From positions 1 to 64,000 of the forward strand of contig CACXBB010000016.1 in assembly GCA_902765735.1 (NCBI GenBank): a DNA stretch of 64,000 nt. Reading direction: 5' to 3'. Position numbers and translations under genes: made by a program. Under the pieces are notes generated by a model that worked only from the letters and a program-made list of their open reading frames with translations, made no database searches and had not been told where the DNA came from. This document shows positions 55,174 through 64,000 of this stretch, one piece after another. Origin of the DNA: an uncultured Eubacteriales bacterium. Lineage in GTDB: Bacteria > Bacillota > Clostridia > Christensenellales > Aristaeellaceae. Each line of letters starts with the position of its first letter. The stretch's first letter is position 1.

Positions 55174-56312
55174 TCTTCCTCCATCGCATCCTCGCTATCC
55201 ACACGATCGATCGCGTTGACGACCCGCCTTGCGCGGGATTCGAGGGTGTCGAGCTCGCTGCCGGTCTGGGCGAGGCGCTGGCGCATGCGCTGGATGGACT
55301 CGTCGAAGCGGTCGAAGTCCTGCTTCATGGTGGAGAGCAGCTTGAGCACCTCGCCGCTGCGCCTCTCGAGGGCGAGGGAGCGAAAGCCCATCTGCATGCT
55401 GGTGAGCAGGGCGGAGAAGGTGGCGGGGCCGGAGATCAGCACCCGGTACTTCTCCTGCGTGCGCTCGATCAGCCCCTCCCGCCGGGCGACCTCGGCGTAG
55501 AGGCTCTCGGTGGGCAAAAACATCACCGCGAAATCCGCGGTCATGGGCGGGCGGATGTACTTGTCGTGGATGCGGCGGGCCTGCTCCAGCACCGCGCGTT
55601 CCAGCTGGGCGGCGCACCGGCGCACGGCCTCCCGGTCGCCGGATTCCTCCGCCTCCACCAGGCGCAGGTAGTCCTCCTGGGGGAACTTGGAGTCGATGGG
55701 CAAAAGCCGCGTCGTGTCGTCGCCCGCGGGCAGGCGCAGGGCGAACTCCACCCGCTGCTGGCTGCCCTCGGGGATGGCGGCGTTTTCGACGTACTGGCCG
55801 GGGGCGAACAGCTCCGCCATCAGCGAGCGAAGCTGCACCTCGCCCCAGACGCCCCGGGTCTTCACCCCGCCCAGCATCTTCTTCAGATCGGTCATGCCGG
55901 TGGTGATTTCCCGCATCTCGCCCAGGCCGCGGTGCACGTTGGCCAGCTGGGCGTTGACCAGCCGGAAGGACTCGTTCAGCCGCCCGTCCAGCTTGTCGGA
56001 CACCGTCTGCCGCACCTTCTCCAGGCTCTGATCGTTGGCCTGCTGCATCTGGCTCATGCGCTCGTCCAGCGTGCGGCGCATGCGGTCCTGCCGGGCCTCC
56101 ATGGACTCGGACAGGTGGTTCACCTGCCGCATCGAGGCATTCAGCCCCTCCGACAATCGGATGATGGCCCGCTCCTGGCGCTCGGCGTCCCTGCGCATGC
56201 GCAGCATCATCTTCGCCTGGCGCTGACGCTCCTCGATAAGCGTCCGGATCACCCATGCCAGACCCGCGAGGATGAGGAGGATGAAGAGAACGAGCAATAC
56301 TTTGCCAAACAT
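55170..56312 (-). CDS. rmuC: DNA recombination protein RmuC
   Basis: 380 aa. An N-terminal membrane segment (about residues 3-23) is followed by a long coiled coil (about 25-130) and the RmuC nuclease-like domain (about 135-345). The domain includes MLGGVKTRGVWGEVQL, LPIDSKFPQEDYLRL, and MFLPTESLYAEVA. The family limits DNA inversions at short inverted repeats, which is notable in a genome so rich in palindromes; that link is only an inference. GGAGG precedes the ATG at 56312. The stop codon lies in a repeat arm. Confidence 0.92.
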   Translation of the reverse strand: MFGKVLLVLFILLILAGLAWVIRTLIEERQRQAKMMLRMRRDAERQERAIIRLSEGLNASMRQVNHLSESMEARQDRMRRTLDERMSQMQQANDQSLEKVRQTVSDKLDGRLNESFRLVNAQLANVHRGLGEMREITTGMTDLKKMLGGVKTRGVWGEVQLRSLMAELFAPGQYVENAAIPEGSQQRVEFALRLPAGDDTTRLLPIDSKFPQEDYLRLVEAEESGDREAVRRCAAQLERAVLEQARRIHDKYIRPPMTADFAVMFLPTESLYAEVARREGLIERTQEKYRVLISGPATFSALLTSMQMGFRSLALERRSGEVLKLLSTMKQDFDRFDESIQRMRQRLAQTGSELDTLESRARRVVNAIDRVDSEDAMEEE

Positions 56313-56330
56313 AGGCACCTCCTGGTTTTA

Positions 56331-56457
56331 ATTGAAAATTGAGAATTGAGAATTGAGAATGGCGGTGCAAATCCCTGCGGGATTTGTTTGATATTGAATC
56401 AAAGAAATCCGTAAGGATTTCAACCATAATTCTCAATTATTCAATTCTCAATTCTCA
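56331..56457. repeat. Simple-arm inverted element between proC and rmuC
   Basis: Left arm AATTGAAAATTGAGAATTGAG (56331-56358), cargo hairpins CAAATCCC-TGC-GGGATTTG and GAAATCC-GTAA-GGATTTC, right arm AATTCTCAATTATTCAATTC up to the proC stop. Cargo similar to 53880-53975. Confidence 0.85.
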
Positions 56458-57261
56458 TCAGCCTTTCCCCATCTCTATGGTCTTTTCGTATGCGGAAATT
56501 ACCGCCTCGAACGCGGCGGAGCGGAAGGCGGCGCGCTCCAGCGCCCGCACGCCCTGTATGGTGGAGCCGGCGGGGGAGCACACGGCGTCCTTGAGGGCTC
56601 CGGGGTGCTGCCCGGTCCGGAGAGCCAGCGCGGCGGTGCCCAGCAGGGCCTGGGCCGCGTAGGCCTGGGCCTTGGCACGGGGCAGTCCGCAGGCCACGCC
56701 GCCGTCCGCCAGGGCTTCGATCATCATCGCCGCGAAGGCCGGGCCGCAGCCGCAGACCGCGCTGCCTGCGTCGATCAGCGCCTCGTCCACGAAGTCCAGC
56801 ATGCCTGCGCCGGCCATGGCGGTCTTAAAGGCGTCGAGCTTCGCGTCGTCCACGCCGTCAAAGCAGCACAGCACCACGCCCTGGCCGACGGCCGCGGGGG
56901 TGTTGGGCATGATGCGTATGATGGGGTACTCCGCCCCGGCCATCTCCCGGATGCGCCCCATGGTCAGCCCCGCCGCCATGCTCACCAGCACGCAGGGCGT
57001 CGCCCTTTCATGAAGTGTATCGCGGATGGAGGCCAGCATGTCCGCCATCATCTGGGGCTTGACCCCCAGGAACAGGTAGTCCGCCTCCCGCGCCGCGGTC
57101 AGGTTGTCCACCGTCCGGGCGCCCAGCCTTTCGGCCAGCGCTCTGGCCTTTTCCGGGGTGCGGTTCGAGAGCAGCAGGTTTTCTCCGGGCATGGCCTTGC
57201 GCGCGGCGGTCGCCATCGCGCCGCCCATGTTGCCCGTGCCGATGAAGCCGAATATGGACAT
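56458..57261 (-). CDS. proC: Pyrroline-5-carboxylate reductase
   Basis: 267 aa. Last step of proline synthesis, NAD(P)H-dependent. N-terminal Rossmann motif GFIGTGNMGGAMATAA; conserved VKPQMMADML; C-terminal dimerisation signature DAVCSPAGSTIQGVRALE with the substrate-binding serine and threonine. Normal length. GGAGGGATGAACC ribosome site. It begins 16 nt after the lipoprotein stop, so it is probably read from the same transcript, although the functions look unrelated. Confidence 0.95.
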   Translation of the reverse strand: MSIFGFIGTGNMGGAMATAARKAMPGENLLLSNRTPEKARALAERLGARTVDNLTAAREADYLFLGVKPQMMADMLASIRDTLHERATPCVLVSMAAGLTMGRIREMAGAEYPIIRIMPNTPAAVGQGVVLCCFDGVDDAKLDAFKTAMAGAGMLDFVDEALIDAGSAVCGCGPAFAAMMIEALADGGVACGLPRAKAQAYAAQALLGTAALALRTGQHPGALKDAVCSPAGSTIQGVRALERAAFRSAAFEAVISAYEKTIEMGKG

Positions 57262-57277
57262 GGTTCATCCCTCCGTA

Positions 57278-58171
57278 TTACAATTGATATCTCGTCAGCC
57301 ATTCGGAGAAGCGTCCGTAGATGGCGTAGAAGCGGTCGTTGAGGTCCTGGGCGTCGTCGAGGGTGTACTTGTCGGCGGCCTCGTCGTAGGTATAATGGCC
57401 CTGGGCGAGCTGCCCACGGGCGTAGGCCTCCAGCTCGGCGGCGTCGGCGATGATCCCGCAGAGGTCCTCGAGCCGGTTCGCGCTGACGGCCCTGACCCGC
57501 TTGATCAGCCCGGGGAAGTAGTCCGGCGACGACTGGGTCGCGAAGCCCCCCGCGCCGGTGTCGGCCAATACGTTCTCCGCGTCGCCGGGGTACAGGTAGT
57601 AAGGCACCGCGACGCCGCTCTCGTCCGTGGTCTGGCCCTGGTAGTCCGGCCAGGCGCAGGTGAACAGCAGGTAGTCGAACATGGCGTTGACGTCGGCGAT
57701 CACGCCGTCCTCCGCCAGGGACTGGTACAGCGCGTAGTCCTCCGACACCTGCGACAGGTCCACGATCTCATAATTCGCGTCCACGATGCGGTAGTTGTAC
57801 TCGTAGCCGTAGTCGTCGGAATACTGCCCCACGTCCATCCGGCCGGTGATCCTCACGGGCCGGTCGGTGTAGTCGAATTTGACGCCCTTGGCGGCGTACA
57901 CGGCCATGGTGTTGGCCAGCTGCTGGGTGTTGGGCACGCAGAAGGGGCAGCTCTGGAAGGGCAGGTTCATCAGGTAGATGTAGTCGCCCTCCAGCGGCGA
58001 CAGCGTGGCCATGTAGCCCGTCAGCGACACGGTCTTGCCGTTTAACTGCTGTATGGTCTCGATGCTGGCGGACTCCGCAAAGCTCAGCTTCGCGGCCTCG
58101 GCGCGCTTCGAGCCGCAGCCCGTAAGCACCGTGAGGGCCAGGAGCAGGAATAGAAAGATATGCTTTTTCAT
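57278..58171 (-). CDS. Lipoprotein linked to the His-rich ABC system
   Basis: 297 aa. Signal peptide with lipobox LTGC (C19), so anchored to the outer face of the membrane. A conserved-looking segment near residues 45-85 reads LTGYMATLSPLEGDYIYLMN then CPFCVPNTQQ, with a CxxC pair. This resembles the DUF3299-like lipoproteins that accompany FtsX-type permeases in zinc-regulated operons of other bacteria; the match is by eye only. The second half (about 150-297) is acidic and tyrosine-rich and not recognised. AAGGAG site 8 nt upstream. A repeat element separates it from the permease gene. Confidence 0.65.
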   Translation of the reverse strand: MKKHIFLFLLLALTVLTGCGSKRAEAAKLSFAESASIETIQQLNGKTVSLTGYMATLSPLEGDYIYLMNLPFQSCPFCVPNTQQLANTMAVYAAKGVKFDYTDRPVRITGRMDVGQYSDDYGYEYNYRIVDANYEIVDLSQVSEDYALYQSLAEDGVIADVNAMFDYLLFTCAWPDYQGQTTDESGVAVPYYLYPGDAENVLADTGAGGFATQSSPDYFPGLIKRVRAVSANRLEDLCGIIADAAELEAYARGQLAQGHYTYDEAADKYTLDDAQDLNDRFYAIYGRFSEWLTRYQL

Positions 58172-58192
58172 GAAACACTCCTTTGGAAGGTT

Positions 58193-58375
58193 AAGAGTAG
58201 AGTGAAGAGTGGAGAGTGGAGAGTAAAGATGAAGAATGCCGAAGAGCGAAGCGACGATGTTTCCGGTTACGAAACGCGCTTTTTCGCGGGACCCTTGGAT
58301 GATGTTGCCGCTGTGAAATGTGCGCAGCAAACTGTATCTCCACTCTCCACTCTTCACTCTCCACTCTCTTGCTTC
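58193..58375. repeat. Simple-arm inverted element inside the His-rich ABC operon
   Basis: Arms GAAGAGTGGAGAGTGGAGAG and CTCCACTCTCCACTCTTCAC flank a cargo (GCCGAAGAGCGAAGCGACG ... GCCGCTGTGAAATGTGCGC) that is the inverted relative of the one at 50793-50968. It occupies the gap between the permease stop and the lipoprotein start. Confidence 0.83.
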
Positions 58376-59592
58376 ACGTTTCCAAACTATCCTTCCGCGC
58401 CATCCTCCGCGTCAGCACGGCGGTGGGCAGTATGCTCAGCGCGAACACACAAAGCAGTATGGCCCACTCCAGCGGGTAGACGCGCGCGGCGTTGAGCACG
58501 ATGCCCATGCGCGATACGAACCCCCGGATGCCCCACAGGCACAGGTGGGCGCACAGCAGCGACAGCGCCACGGCGCACAGCCCGGTCAGGGCGTTCTGGA
58601 TGAGGTACAGCCGGTTGATCTTGCCCATGCTCACGCCGATCAAACGCATCAGGGCGATCTCCCGGCGGGAATCGTACATGTTCAGCAGCGCGATCACCGA
58701 CACCACGAAAAGGTTCATCACCAGTATCACCGCGCACAGGATGTACACGATCTTCCGGCTCAGATCCACGTTGTCCATGACCTCCCGGAGCACGGTGTTG
58801 GGGTTGATGGCCAGGTAGTCGGTGTTGTCGGTGTACCAGTTCATCAGCGCGGCGTAGTCCGCAAGCGACTTCGAGCGCACCAGCACGGCGCAGATCTCGC
58901 CCGCCTCGGCGTGGTGATGCTCCTCGTGCTCGTCGTGGTCCTCGTCGTGGTCCTCGTCGTGCTCCTCGTCGTGATCTTCATCGTGATCTTCATCGTGGTG
59001 GTCGTGCAGTTCCCAGATGGTCGAGACGGGGGTGAACACGGCGTTGTCGTAGGCGGTGTCGGTGCGCTTCAGCACGCCGACCACGTTAAGCGGGTGATCC
59101 GCGTGGGCCGCGCCGTCGTGGGACAGCCCGTGGGAGGAGATGATTTGGTCGCCGGGGTTCAGGTTGTAGGTCTTTGCCACGTCGAAGCCCACCACGGCCT
59201 CCAGCGGCTGTGAGAACATCTCGCCCTTCAAGAGCGCCTTGTCCGAAAGCAGCGCGGGGTCGGTGCCCACGATGGGCGCGGCGTTGTAGCTGTCACCCAT
59301 GCTGAAGGGGATGGCGGCGTTGACCTGGCCGGAGCGGTTCAGATCGTCGATGACGGCGTAGGGAATGGTGCCCAGCGGCTTGTCGGTGAAGAACATGGTG
59401 TTCATCGCAAGCTGCGTGGCGCTGCCCGAGGGGCCGATGATGATGTCGTACTTCGCGGCGGTGTTCACGATGCCCTCGGACACCTGGGTGGAGATGTTGT
59501 ACGCCAACAGCGCGACGCCGGCGGCGAGCACCATCGAGAGCGCCGTCATGACCAGCTTGGCTCTGCGGGTGGCCATGCTCTTGAAGGCGAAG

Positions 59593-59600
<8 letters not shown>
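58374..59600 (-). CDS. FtsX/MacB-type ABC permease with His/Asp-rich extracellular loop
   Basis: 408 aa. Four membrane segments: one at residues 17-35 and three in the C-terminal third, the FtsX layout. The large outside domain (about 40-280) carries a run at about residues 198-232 made of HDED/HDEE units and ending HEEHHHAE, with another histidine group before it (SHGLSHDGAAHADH). Such runs bind zinc, nickel or similar metals. VVGVLKRTDTAYDNAVFTP matches the pattern of FtsX permeases seen in zinc-regulated operons. It overlaps the ATPase gene by 8 nt. Direction and substrate unknown; members of this class usually do not import. Confidence 0.82.
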
Positions 59601-60252
<652 letters not shown>

Positions 60253-60294
60253 GGTATCGTCCTCCGAAATAATGTGTATGGATTCGGGGGACGC

Positions 60295-60573
60295 TCAATC
60301 GTTCAGGCGCACCTTCTGGTCAATCAGCGTGCGGGCGGGCGCGGCGGCGCGCGCCGCGTTGAGCGCCCGGACGCATAGCAGAAGGCAGAGCAGTGCCGAC
60401 GCCGCCCGGGTCGGCAGCAGCGCCGGCCTGAGCCCCAGCCGCACGCAGGCGCAGATGGGGCACTCCGGGCCGTGGGCGCATCGGTGGCAGGCGATGTGGG
60501 CGCAGGCGCACAGCAATACCGCCAGTTCCAACAGCAGAACCAGCGCCATCAGCCTTGTGATCTTCCTGCGCAT
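60295..60573 (-). CDS. Small Cys/His-rich membrane protein
   Basis: 92 aa. Two hydrophobic helices (about residues 6-27 and 50-70) flank a loop AHIACHRCAHGPECPICACV with six cysteines and three histidines, able to bind metal. Similar HxC-GxxCPxC peptides occur in Clostridia, but no function is known to me. GGGAGG lies 7 nt upstream of the ATG. First gene of the set: peptide, ATPase, His-rich permease, lipoprotein. The metal-binding residues shared with the permease loop suggest a common role in metal handling or sensing. Confidence 0.72.
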   Translation of the reverse strand: MRRKITRLMALVLLLELAVLLCACAHIACHRCAHGPECPICACVRLGLRPALLPTRAASALLCLLLCVRALNAARAAAPARTLIDQKVRLND

Positions 60574-60617
60574 TTTGATGCCTCCCGTTCTGTTATAGCA
60601 ATCTGCAAAAATGTTGC

Positions 60618-60826
60618 GTCACCTCATCCGTCCCGCCTACGGCGGTCCACCTTCCCCTCAAGGGGAAGGCTTATGGAGTCACCGCGCGGCAGCATGCCTT
60701 CCCCTTGAGGGGAAGGTGGCGCGTAGCGCCGGATGAGGTGTGCCACGAATTATGACGATTGCTATAAGTGTTTGATTGTATCGCATCATCCGATTGCGGA
60801 CGCCAAGAATGGCGTCCCTACGGCGA
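60618..60826. repeat. Inverted CTTCCCCT module pair and a GGACGCC palindrome
   Basis: 60618-60742: CACCTCATCCG ... CGGATGAGGTG ends, CTTCCCCT-CAAGGGGAAG hairpins, variable stems CCGCC-TAC-GGCGG and GGCGC-GTA-GCGCC. 60796-60823: GGACGCCAAGAATGGCGTCC. Lies between the Cys-rich peptide gene and the uvrC stop. Confidence 0.83.
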
Positions 60827-60832
60827 ACCCGG

Positions 60833-62785
60833 CTATTCCTGTTCCCCTTCCGCGTCGTCGGACTCGTGCAGGAAGCGATGTACGGCCTCAGCTACGCCCG
60901 CGGGCACGCCGGGGACCTGGGCGATATCCTCGGCGGACGCCTCCCGCAGGGCCTCCACGGTCTTGAAGTGCTTGAGTATGGCCTTGCGGCGCTTCTCGCC
61001 CACGCCGGGCACGCCGTCGAGGCGGGAGGCGATGGACGCCCGGCCCCGCAGGGTCCGGTGGTGAATGATGGCGAAGCGGTGGGCCTCGTCGCGCACGCGC
61101 TGTATGAGGTGCAGGGCGTTGGAGTGCTTATCCAGCAGGATCGACGCCTCCTCGTCCGGCAGCACGATCTCCTCGATGCGCTTGGCCAGGCCGAATATGG
61201 GGATGTCCAGCCCCAGCGCGCGCATGGCGTCGCGGGCGGCGGCGACCTGTCCCCGGCCGCCGTCGATGAGTATGAGGTCCGGCAGCCACGAGAACTTGCC
61301 GCCCTCGGGGTCCAGCCCCTGTGCGCGGCGCTCCTCCAGCTCCTTTAAACCGTGGGACAGCCGCCGGGTGATGACCTCGGCGATGGAGGCGAAGTCGTTG
61401 GCCCCCTCCACGGTCTTGATGCGGTAGCGCCGGTACTCCTTGTTGGCGGCCAGACCGTCCACCATGACCACCTCGCTGGCCACGGACAGCACGCCCTGGG
61501 TGTTGGAGATGTCGTAGCCCTCGATGCGCCGGGGCGGCTCGGGAAGCCCCAGCACGTCCTTCAATTCCTCCAGCGCGCCGGTGGTGCGGGCGTAGGAATT
61601 GGCGTTTTTCCGGTCGATCTTGTGAAGCTCGTCCCGCAGGTTCTTGACGGCCATGTTCACCAGCTTGCGCTTCTCGCCCCGCACCGGCACGGACAGGTAC
61701 ACCCGCCGGCCGTGAAGCTCCGTCAGAAGCTGCTCGATCACGGCCTTCTCCTCCGGCATCACCGACAACAAGAGGTCCTGCGGCGGCATGTTCTCCAGGT
61801 CGTAGTATTGCAGTATGAACTGCGTGAGCACGTCGCCCATGGCCTCGTCGCCCGCGCCCTCCAGCATGAAGCGCTCCGAGCCGATGAGCCGCCCCGAGCG
61901 CACGAACATCAGCTGCACCATGGCGTCGGCGTCGTGGGGCATGGCGGCGATGATGTCCTGATCGCCCAGCGCCGTGGAGATGGCCTTCTGCTTCTGCATC
62001 ACGGCTTCCACGGCCCGGATGCGGTCGCGGTACACCGCCGCGCGCTCGTAGTTCATCGCGGCGGCGGCCTCGGACATGCGGGTCTTCATTTCGTCCAGCA
62101 CCGGGGCGTATTTGCCGTTCAGAAACTCCATGACCTTATGGATGGTCTCGAGGTAGTCCGCCTCGGAGACCATGCCCGCGCAGGGGGCGGGGCACTGGCC
62201 GATCTGGTGGTGCACGCAGGGGCGGTGGGGCTTATCCGGGTTGATCTGCCAGGCGCAGGTGCGGATGGGGAACACCATGCGCACCACGTCCAGCACCTCC
62301 CGCACCACCGTGGCGCCCTGGAAGGGCCCGAAGTACTTCGCCCCGTCCTTCTCCTGCTTGCGCACGAGCTGCACGCGGGGGTAGCGCTCCTTTAGATCCA
62401 CGCGGATGAAGGGGTAGTGCTTGTCGTCCTTTAAGAGGATGTTGTAGTGGGGTCTGTGCAGCTTGATGAGGTTGCACTCCAGCGTGAAGGCCTCCAGCTC
62501 CCCGTCCACCAGCATGATGTCGAAATCGTCGATCTTCGACACCATGGCGCGCACCTTGGGGGTGTGCTGGCGGGAGGGCCGAAAGTACTGGCTGACCCGG
62601 TTTTTCAGGTTCTTGGCCTTGCCCACATAGATGATTTCCCCCTGGTGCTTCATCAGATAGCACCCGGGGGAATCCGGCAGATTGGCGATCTTCCACTCCA
62701 GATCGGGGTTGAGGTGGACGTAGTTCATGTCCTGCTCAAACTGAAAGGGGTCCCAGTCCGCCATAAGGGTCTTCATGTCATCCAT
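60833..62785 (-). CDS. uvrC: Excinuclease ABC subunit C
   Basis: 650 aa. Makes both incisions in nucleotide excision repair. The N-terminal GIY-YIG nuclease (SPGCYLMKHQGEIIYVGKAKNLKNR, cited in part) is at about residues 38-110, followed by the CVHHQIGQCPAPC cysteine block. Then come a UVR motif (YERAAVYRDRI), an RNase H-like domain (EGYDISNTQG, DLILIDGGRGQV) and C-terminal helix-hairpin-helix repeats (LDGVPGVGEKRRKAIL). The start overlaps the ABC-2 permease stop by one base (TGATG), which ties its expression to the exporter genes. A longer open frame upstream is rejected. Confidence 0.95.
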   Translation of the reverse strand: MDDMKTLMADWDPFQFEQDMNYVHLNPDLEWKIANLPDSPGCYLMKHQGEIIYVGKAKNLKNRVSQYFRPSRQHTPKVRAMVSKIDDFDIMLVDGELEAFTLECNLIKLHRPHYNILLKDDKHYPFIRVDLKERYPRVQLVRKQEKDGAKYFGPFQGATVVREVLDVVRMVFPIRTCAWQINPDKPHRPCVHHQIGQCPAPCAGMVSEADYLETIHKVMEFLNGKYAPVLDEMKTRMSEAAAAMNYERAAVYRDRIRAVEAVMQKQKAISTALGDQDIIAAMPHDADAMVQLMFVRSGRLIGSERFMLEGAGDEAMGDVLTQFILQYYDLENMPPQDLLLSVMPEEKAVIEQLLTELHGRRVYLSVPVRGEKRKLVNMAVKNLRDELHKIDRKNANSYARTTGALEELKDVLGLPEPPRRIEGYDISNTQGVLSVASEVVMVDGLAANKEYRRYRIKTVEGANDFASIAEVITRRLSHGLKELEERRAQGLDPEGGKFSWLPDLILIDGGRGQVAAARDAMRALGLDIPIFGLAKRIEEIVLPDEEASILLDKHSNALHLIQRVRDEAHRFAIIHHRTLRGRASIASRLDGVPGVGEKRRKAILKHFKTVEALREASAEDIAQVPGVPAGVAEAVHRFLHESDDAEGEQE

Positions 62786-63570
62786 CAAAGGTTCACCTTT
62801 CTGTCGAGCAGCCAGGCTGTGGCTCCGGCGAACACCACCGCGAAGGCGAGGTCCACCGCCGCCTGGGCGCCGAGCATGCGAAGCAGCTCCTCGGTGGTGT
62901 TCGGCACCACGTCCCTGGACACCATGCCGCCGACCTTGGTGGTCGCGTAGTTGAGCCCCGCGAACAGCAGAAAGCTCACCAGCAGCCTTAAAAAGCCCTT
63001 CTTGTTCTGCAACAGCGTGGCGCTTAAAGTGATGGCCAGGTAGGCCGTGCACATCGTCAGTATGATCTGTATGAGCACGGTGCCCGTCTCAAAGGCCAGG
63101 GTCAGTATCACTCGGGTCAGGTTGATGCTGCCCCCCATGGTGCCGGACATCATCGTGAAGGCGAACTGCAATTGCTGCAGAGTCTCCTGGTCCAGGTCCA
63201 GCCGGCTGAACAGCTTCGAGTAGTCGTAGTACACCGCGCCGCCGAACAGCGCCGTCACCACCAGCGCGGAGAGCACCGTGTAGAGTATCTTGGAGGCCAC
63301 GATGCCCATGGGGCCCACGGGCACCATGAAGGTCAGGTAGCCGGTTTTGTCGCTGAGCTCCCGGGAGTAGCTCACGATGCCCGCGATGAGGATGTAGACG
63401 TACACCGCGAACACCAGCGCGGTCAGAAGGCCCAGGCAGATGCCGGCGACCTTGTAGTTGTCCATCTTATCGCCGATCAGAAAGCCCGCCTCCAGCGCCA
63501 CCAGCGCCGCCATCATGACCAGAAGGGTGGTGCGGGTCTTGCGGAACTCGTATTTCATCAGCTTAAGCAT
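62785..63570 (-). CDS. ABC-2 type permease
   Basis: 261 aa, six predicted membrane segments, no cleaved signal. It begins MLKLMKYEFRKTRTTLLVMM, a typical ABC-2 N-terminus, and has the central YSRELSDKTGYLTFMVPVG motif seen in lantibiotic/bacitracin-type exporters. It overlaps the ATPase gene by 8 nt at its start and uvrC by 1 nt at its end. Substrate unknown; antibiotic or peptide export is possible. Confidence 0.88.
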   Translation of the reverse strand: MLKLMKYEFRKTRTTLLVMMAALVALEAGFLIGDKMDNYKVAGICLGLLTALVFAVYVYILIAGIVSYSRELSDKTGYLTFMVPVGPMGIVASKILYTVLSALVVTALFGGAVYYDYSKLFSRLDLDQETLQQLQFAFTMMSGTMGGSINLTRVILTLAFETGTVLIQIILTMCTAYLAITLSATLLQNKKGFLRLLVSFLLFAGLNYATTKVGGMVSRDVVPNTTEELLRMLGAQAAVDLAFAVVFAGATAWLLDRKVNL

Positions 63571-64000
63571 TGATCTCGCCCCCCTCCGACGCATGGCCGT
63601 AGATCTCGATGTAGCGGTCCTTGAGGGTCATGCCCTGGCTGGTCTCCGCCTTGGTTCCGGCGCAGACCAGATGCCCCTCCTTCAGGTAGACGCAGGTGTC
63701 CACCACGTCCTCCAGCTCGTCCACCAGGTGGGTGGAGATCAAAAGCGTGCGGGAGGGGTCCCGGGCGGTCAATATGGCCTCGATCACCTGCTGGCGGGTC
63801 AGTATGTCCACGCCGTTCAGGGGCTCGTCGAACAGCATGAGCCTCGCGTCGCGGCTCAAGATCAGCGAAAGCCGCAGCTTCGCCGCCATGCCGCTGGAGA
63901 GCTGCTTCACCCTGTCCTCGGGGGTGAGCTCCATCCGGCGGAGCCACTCGTCGAAGCGGTTGGGGTCGAAGTCGCGGAAGAAGTCCGCATAGTATTTGCC
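63563..64000 (-). CDS. ABC exporter ATPase, partial
   Basis: At least 145 codons, open to the window edge, so the N-terminus with Walker A is missing. Visible parts: YYADFFRDFDPNRFDEWL, signature QLSSGMAAKLRLSLIL, Walker B LMLFDEPLNGVD, and the switch region LLISTHLVDELEDVVD. The SSGMxxKL signature is typical of the YtrB/BcrA-like exporters whose genes often follow a GntR regulator; such a gene might lie beyond the edge. Confidence 0.9.
   Translation of the reverse strand, partial: GKYYADFFRDFDPNRFDEWLRRMELTPEDRVKQLSSGMAAKLRLSLILSRDARLMLFDEPLNGVDILTRQQVIEAILTARDPSRTLLISTHLVDELEDVVDTCVYLKEGHLVCAGTKAETSQGMTLKDRYIEIYGHASEGGEINA

Overview
The window reads as one 64-kb stretch of ordinary, gene-dense chromosome from a GC-rich, Gram-positive-type anaerobe, most likely a gut-associated member of the Clostridia. 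That is an inference from a T-box riboswitch, strong GGAGG ribosome sites with TTGACA/TATAAT promoters, a clostripain-type C11 peptidase, type III glutamine synthetase, the glnA-ANTAR-gltB-gltD arrangement, DUF3786, and a thioredoxin-reductase-like protein without NADPH motifs. No phage, plasmid, CRISPR, rRNA or tRNA was seen.

Layout. 207-5106 (+): sugar-binding protein, two permeases and a GH51 arabinofuranosidase (arabinan/arabinoxylan oligosaccharide use, no ATPase in the cluster). 5166-14548 (-): nitrogen assimilation and amide transfer (glnA, ANTAR regulator, gltB, gltD, pyrG). 15069-16766 (+): asnB behind a T-box. 17123-22343 (+): secreted C11 peptidase and a membrane c-di-GMP phosphodiesterase with two solute-binding domains. 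22386-31578 (+): an almost complete shikimate/Phe/Tyr pathway (aroF, tyrA, aroB, aroA, aroC, pheA, aroE-aroK fusion, aroQ) under a Tyr/Phe-rich leader-peptide attenuator. 31713-33818: second glutamine synthetase, glnN. 34105-36582 (-): surface-glycan priming enzyme fused to a DUF4422 domain, and a small zinc-ribbon protein. 36779-37567: SDR oxidoreductase. 37731-42020 (-): ferric-iron/polyamine-type ABC importer. 42497-46926 (-): alpha-glucan use (GH13, glgP). 47264-49594 (+): Big_2 surface protein. 49638-53835: radical SAM protein, esterase, DUF3786 protein, MATE exporter. 54046-62785 (-): thioredoxin-reductase-like protein, rmuC, proC, an apparent metal-linked ABC system (Cys-rich membrane peptide, ATPase, FtsX-type permease with a His/Asp-rich loop, lipoprotein), and uvrC. 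62785-64000 (-): ABC-2 exporter, its ATPase cut by the window edge.

The most unusual feature is a dense load of short palindromic interspersed repeats. At least four kinds occur: (i) elements with inverted arms built of degenerate 6-8 nt tandem words, usually starting at or just after a stop codon; (ii) GTAGGGRCG palindromes; (iii) double-hairpin modules whose variable stems keep pairing while their sequence changes; (iv) a 158-bp MITE-like element with a 3-bp target duplication. Kind (iii) has entered gltB in frame (243 bp, 81 codons), and a related double hairpin lies in frame inside asnB. Arms of kind (i) supply the C-termini of aroQ and the glycosyltransferase fusion.
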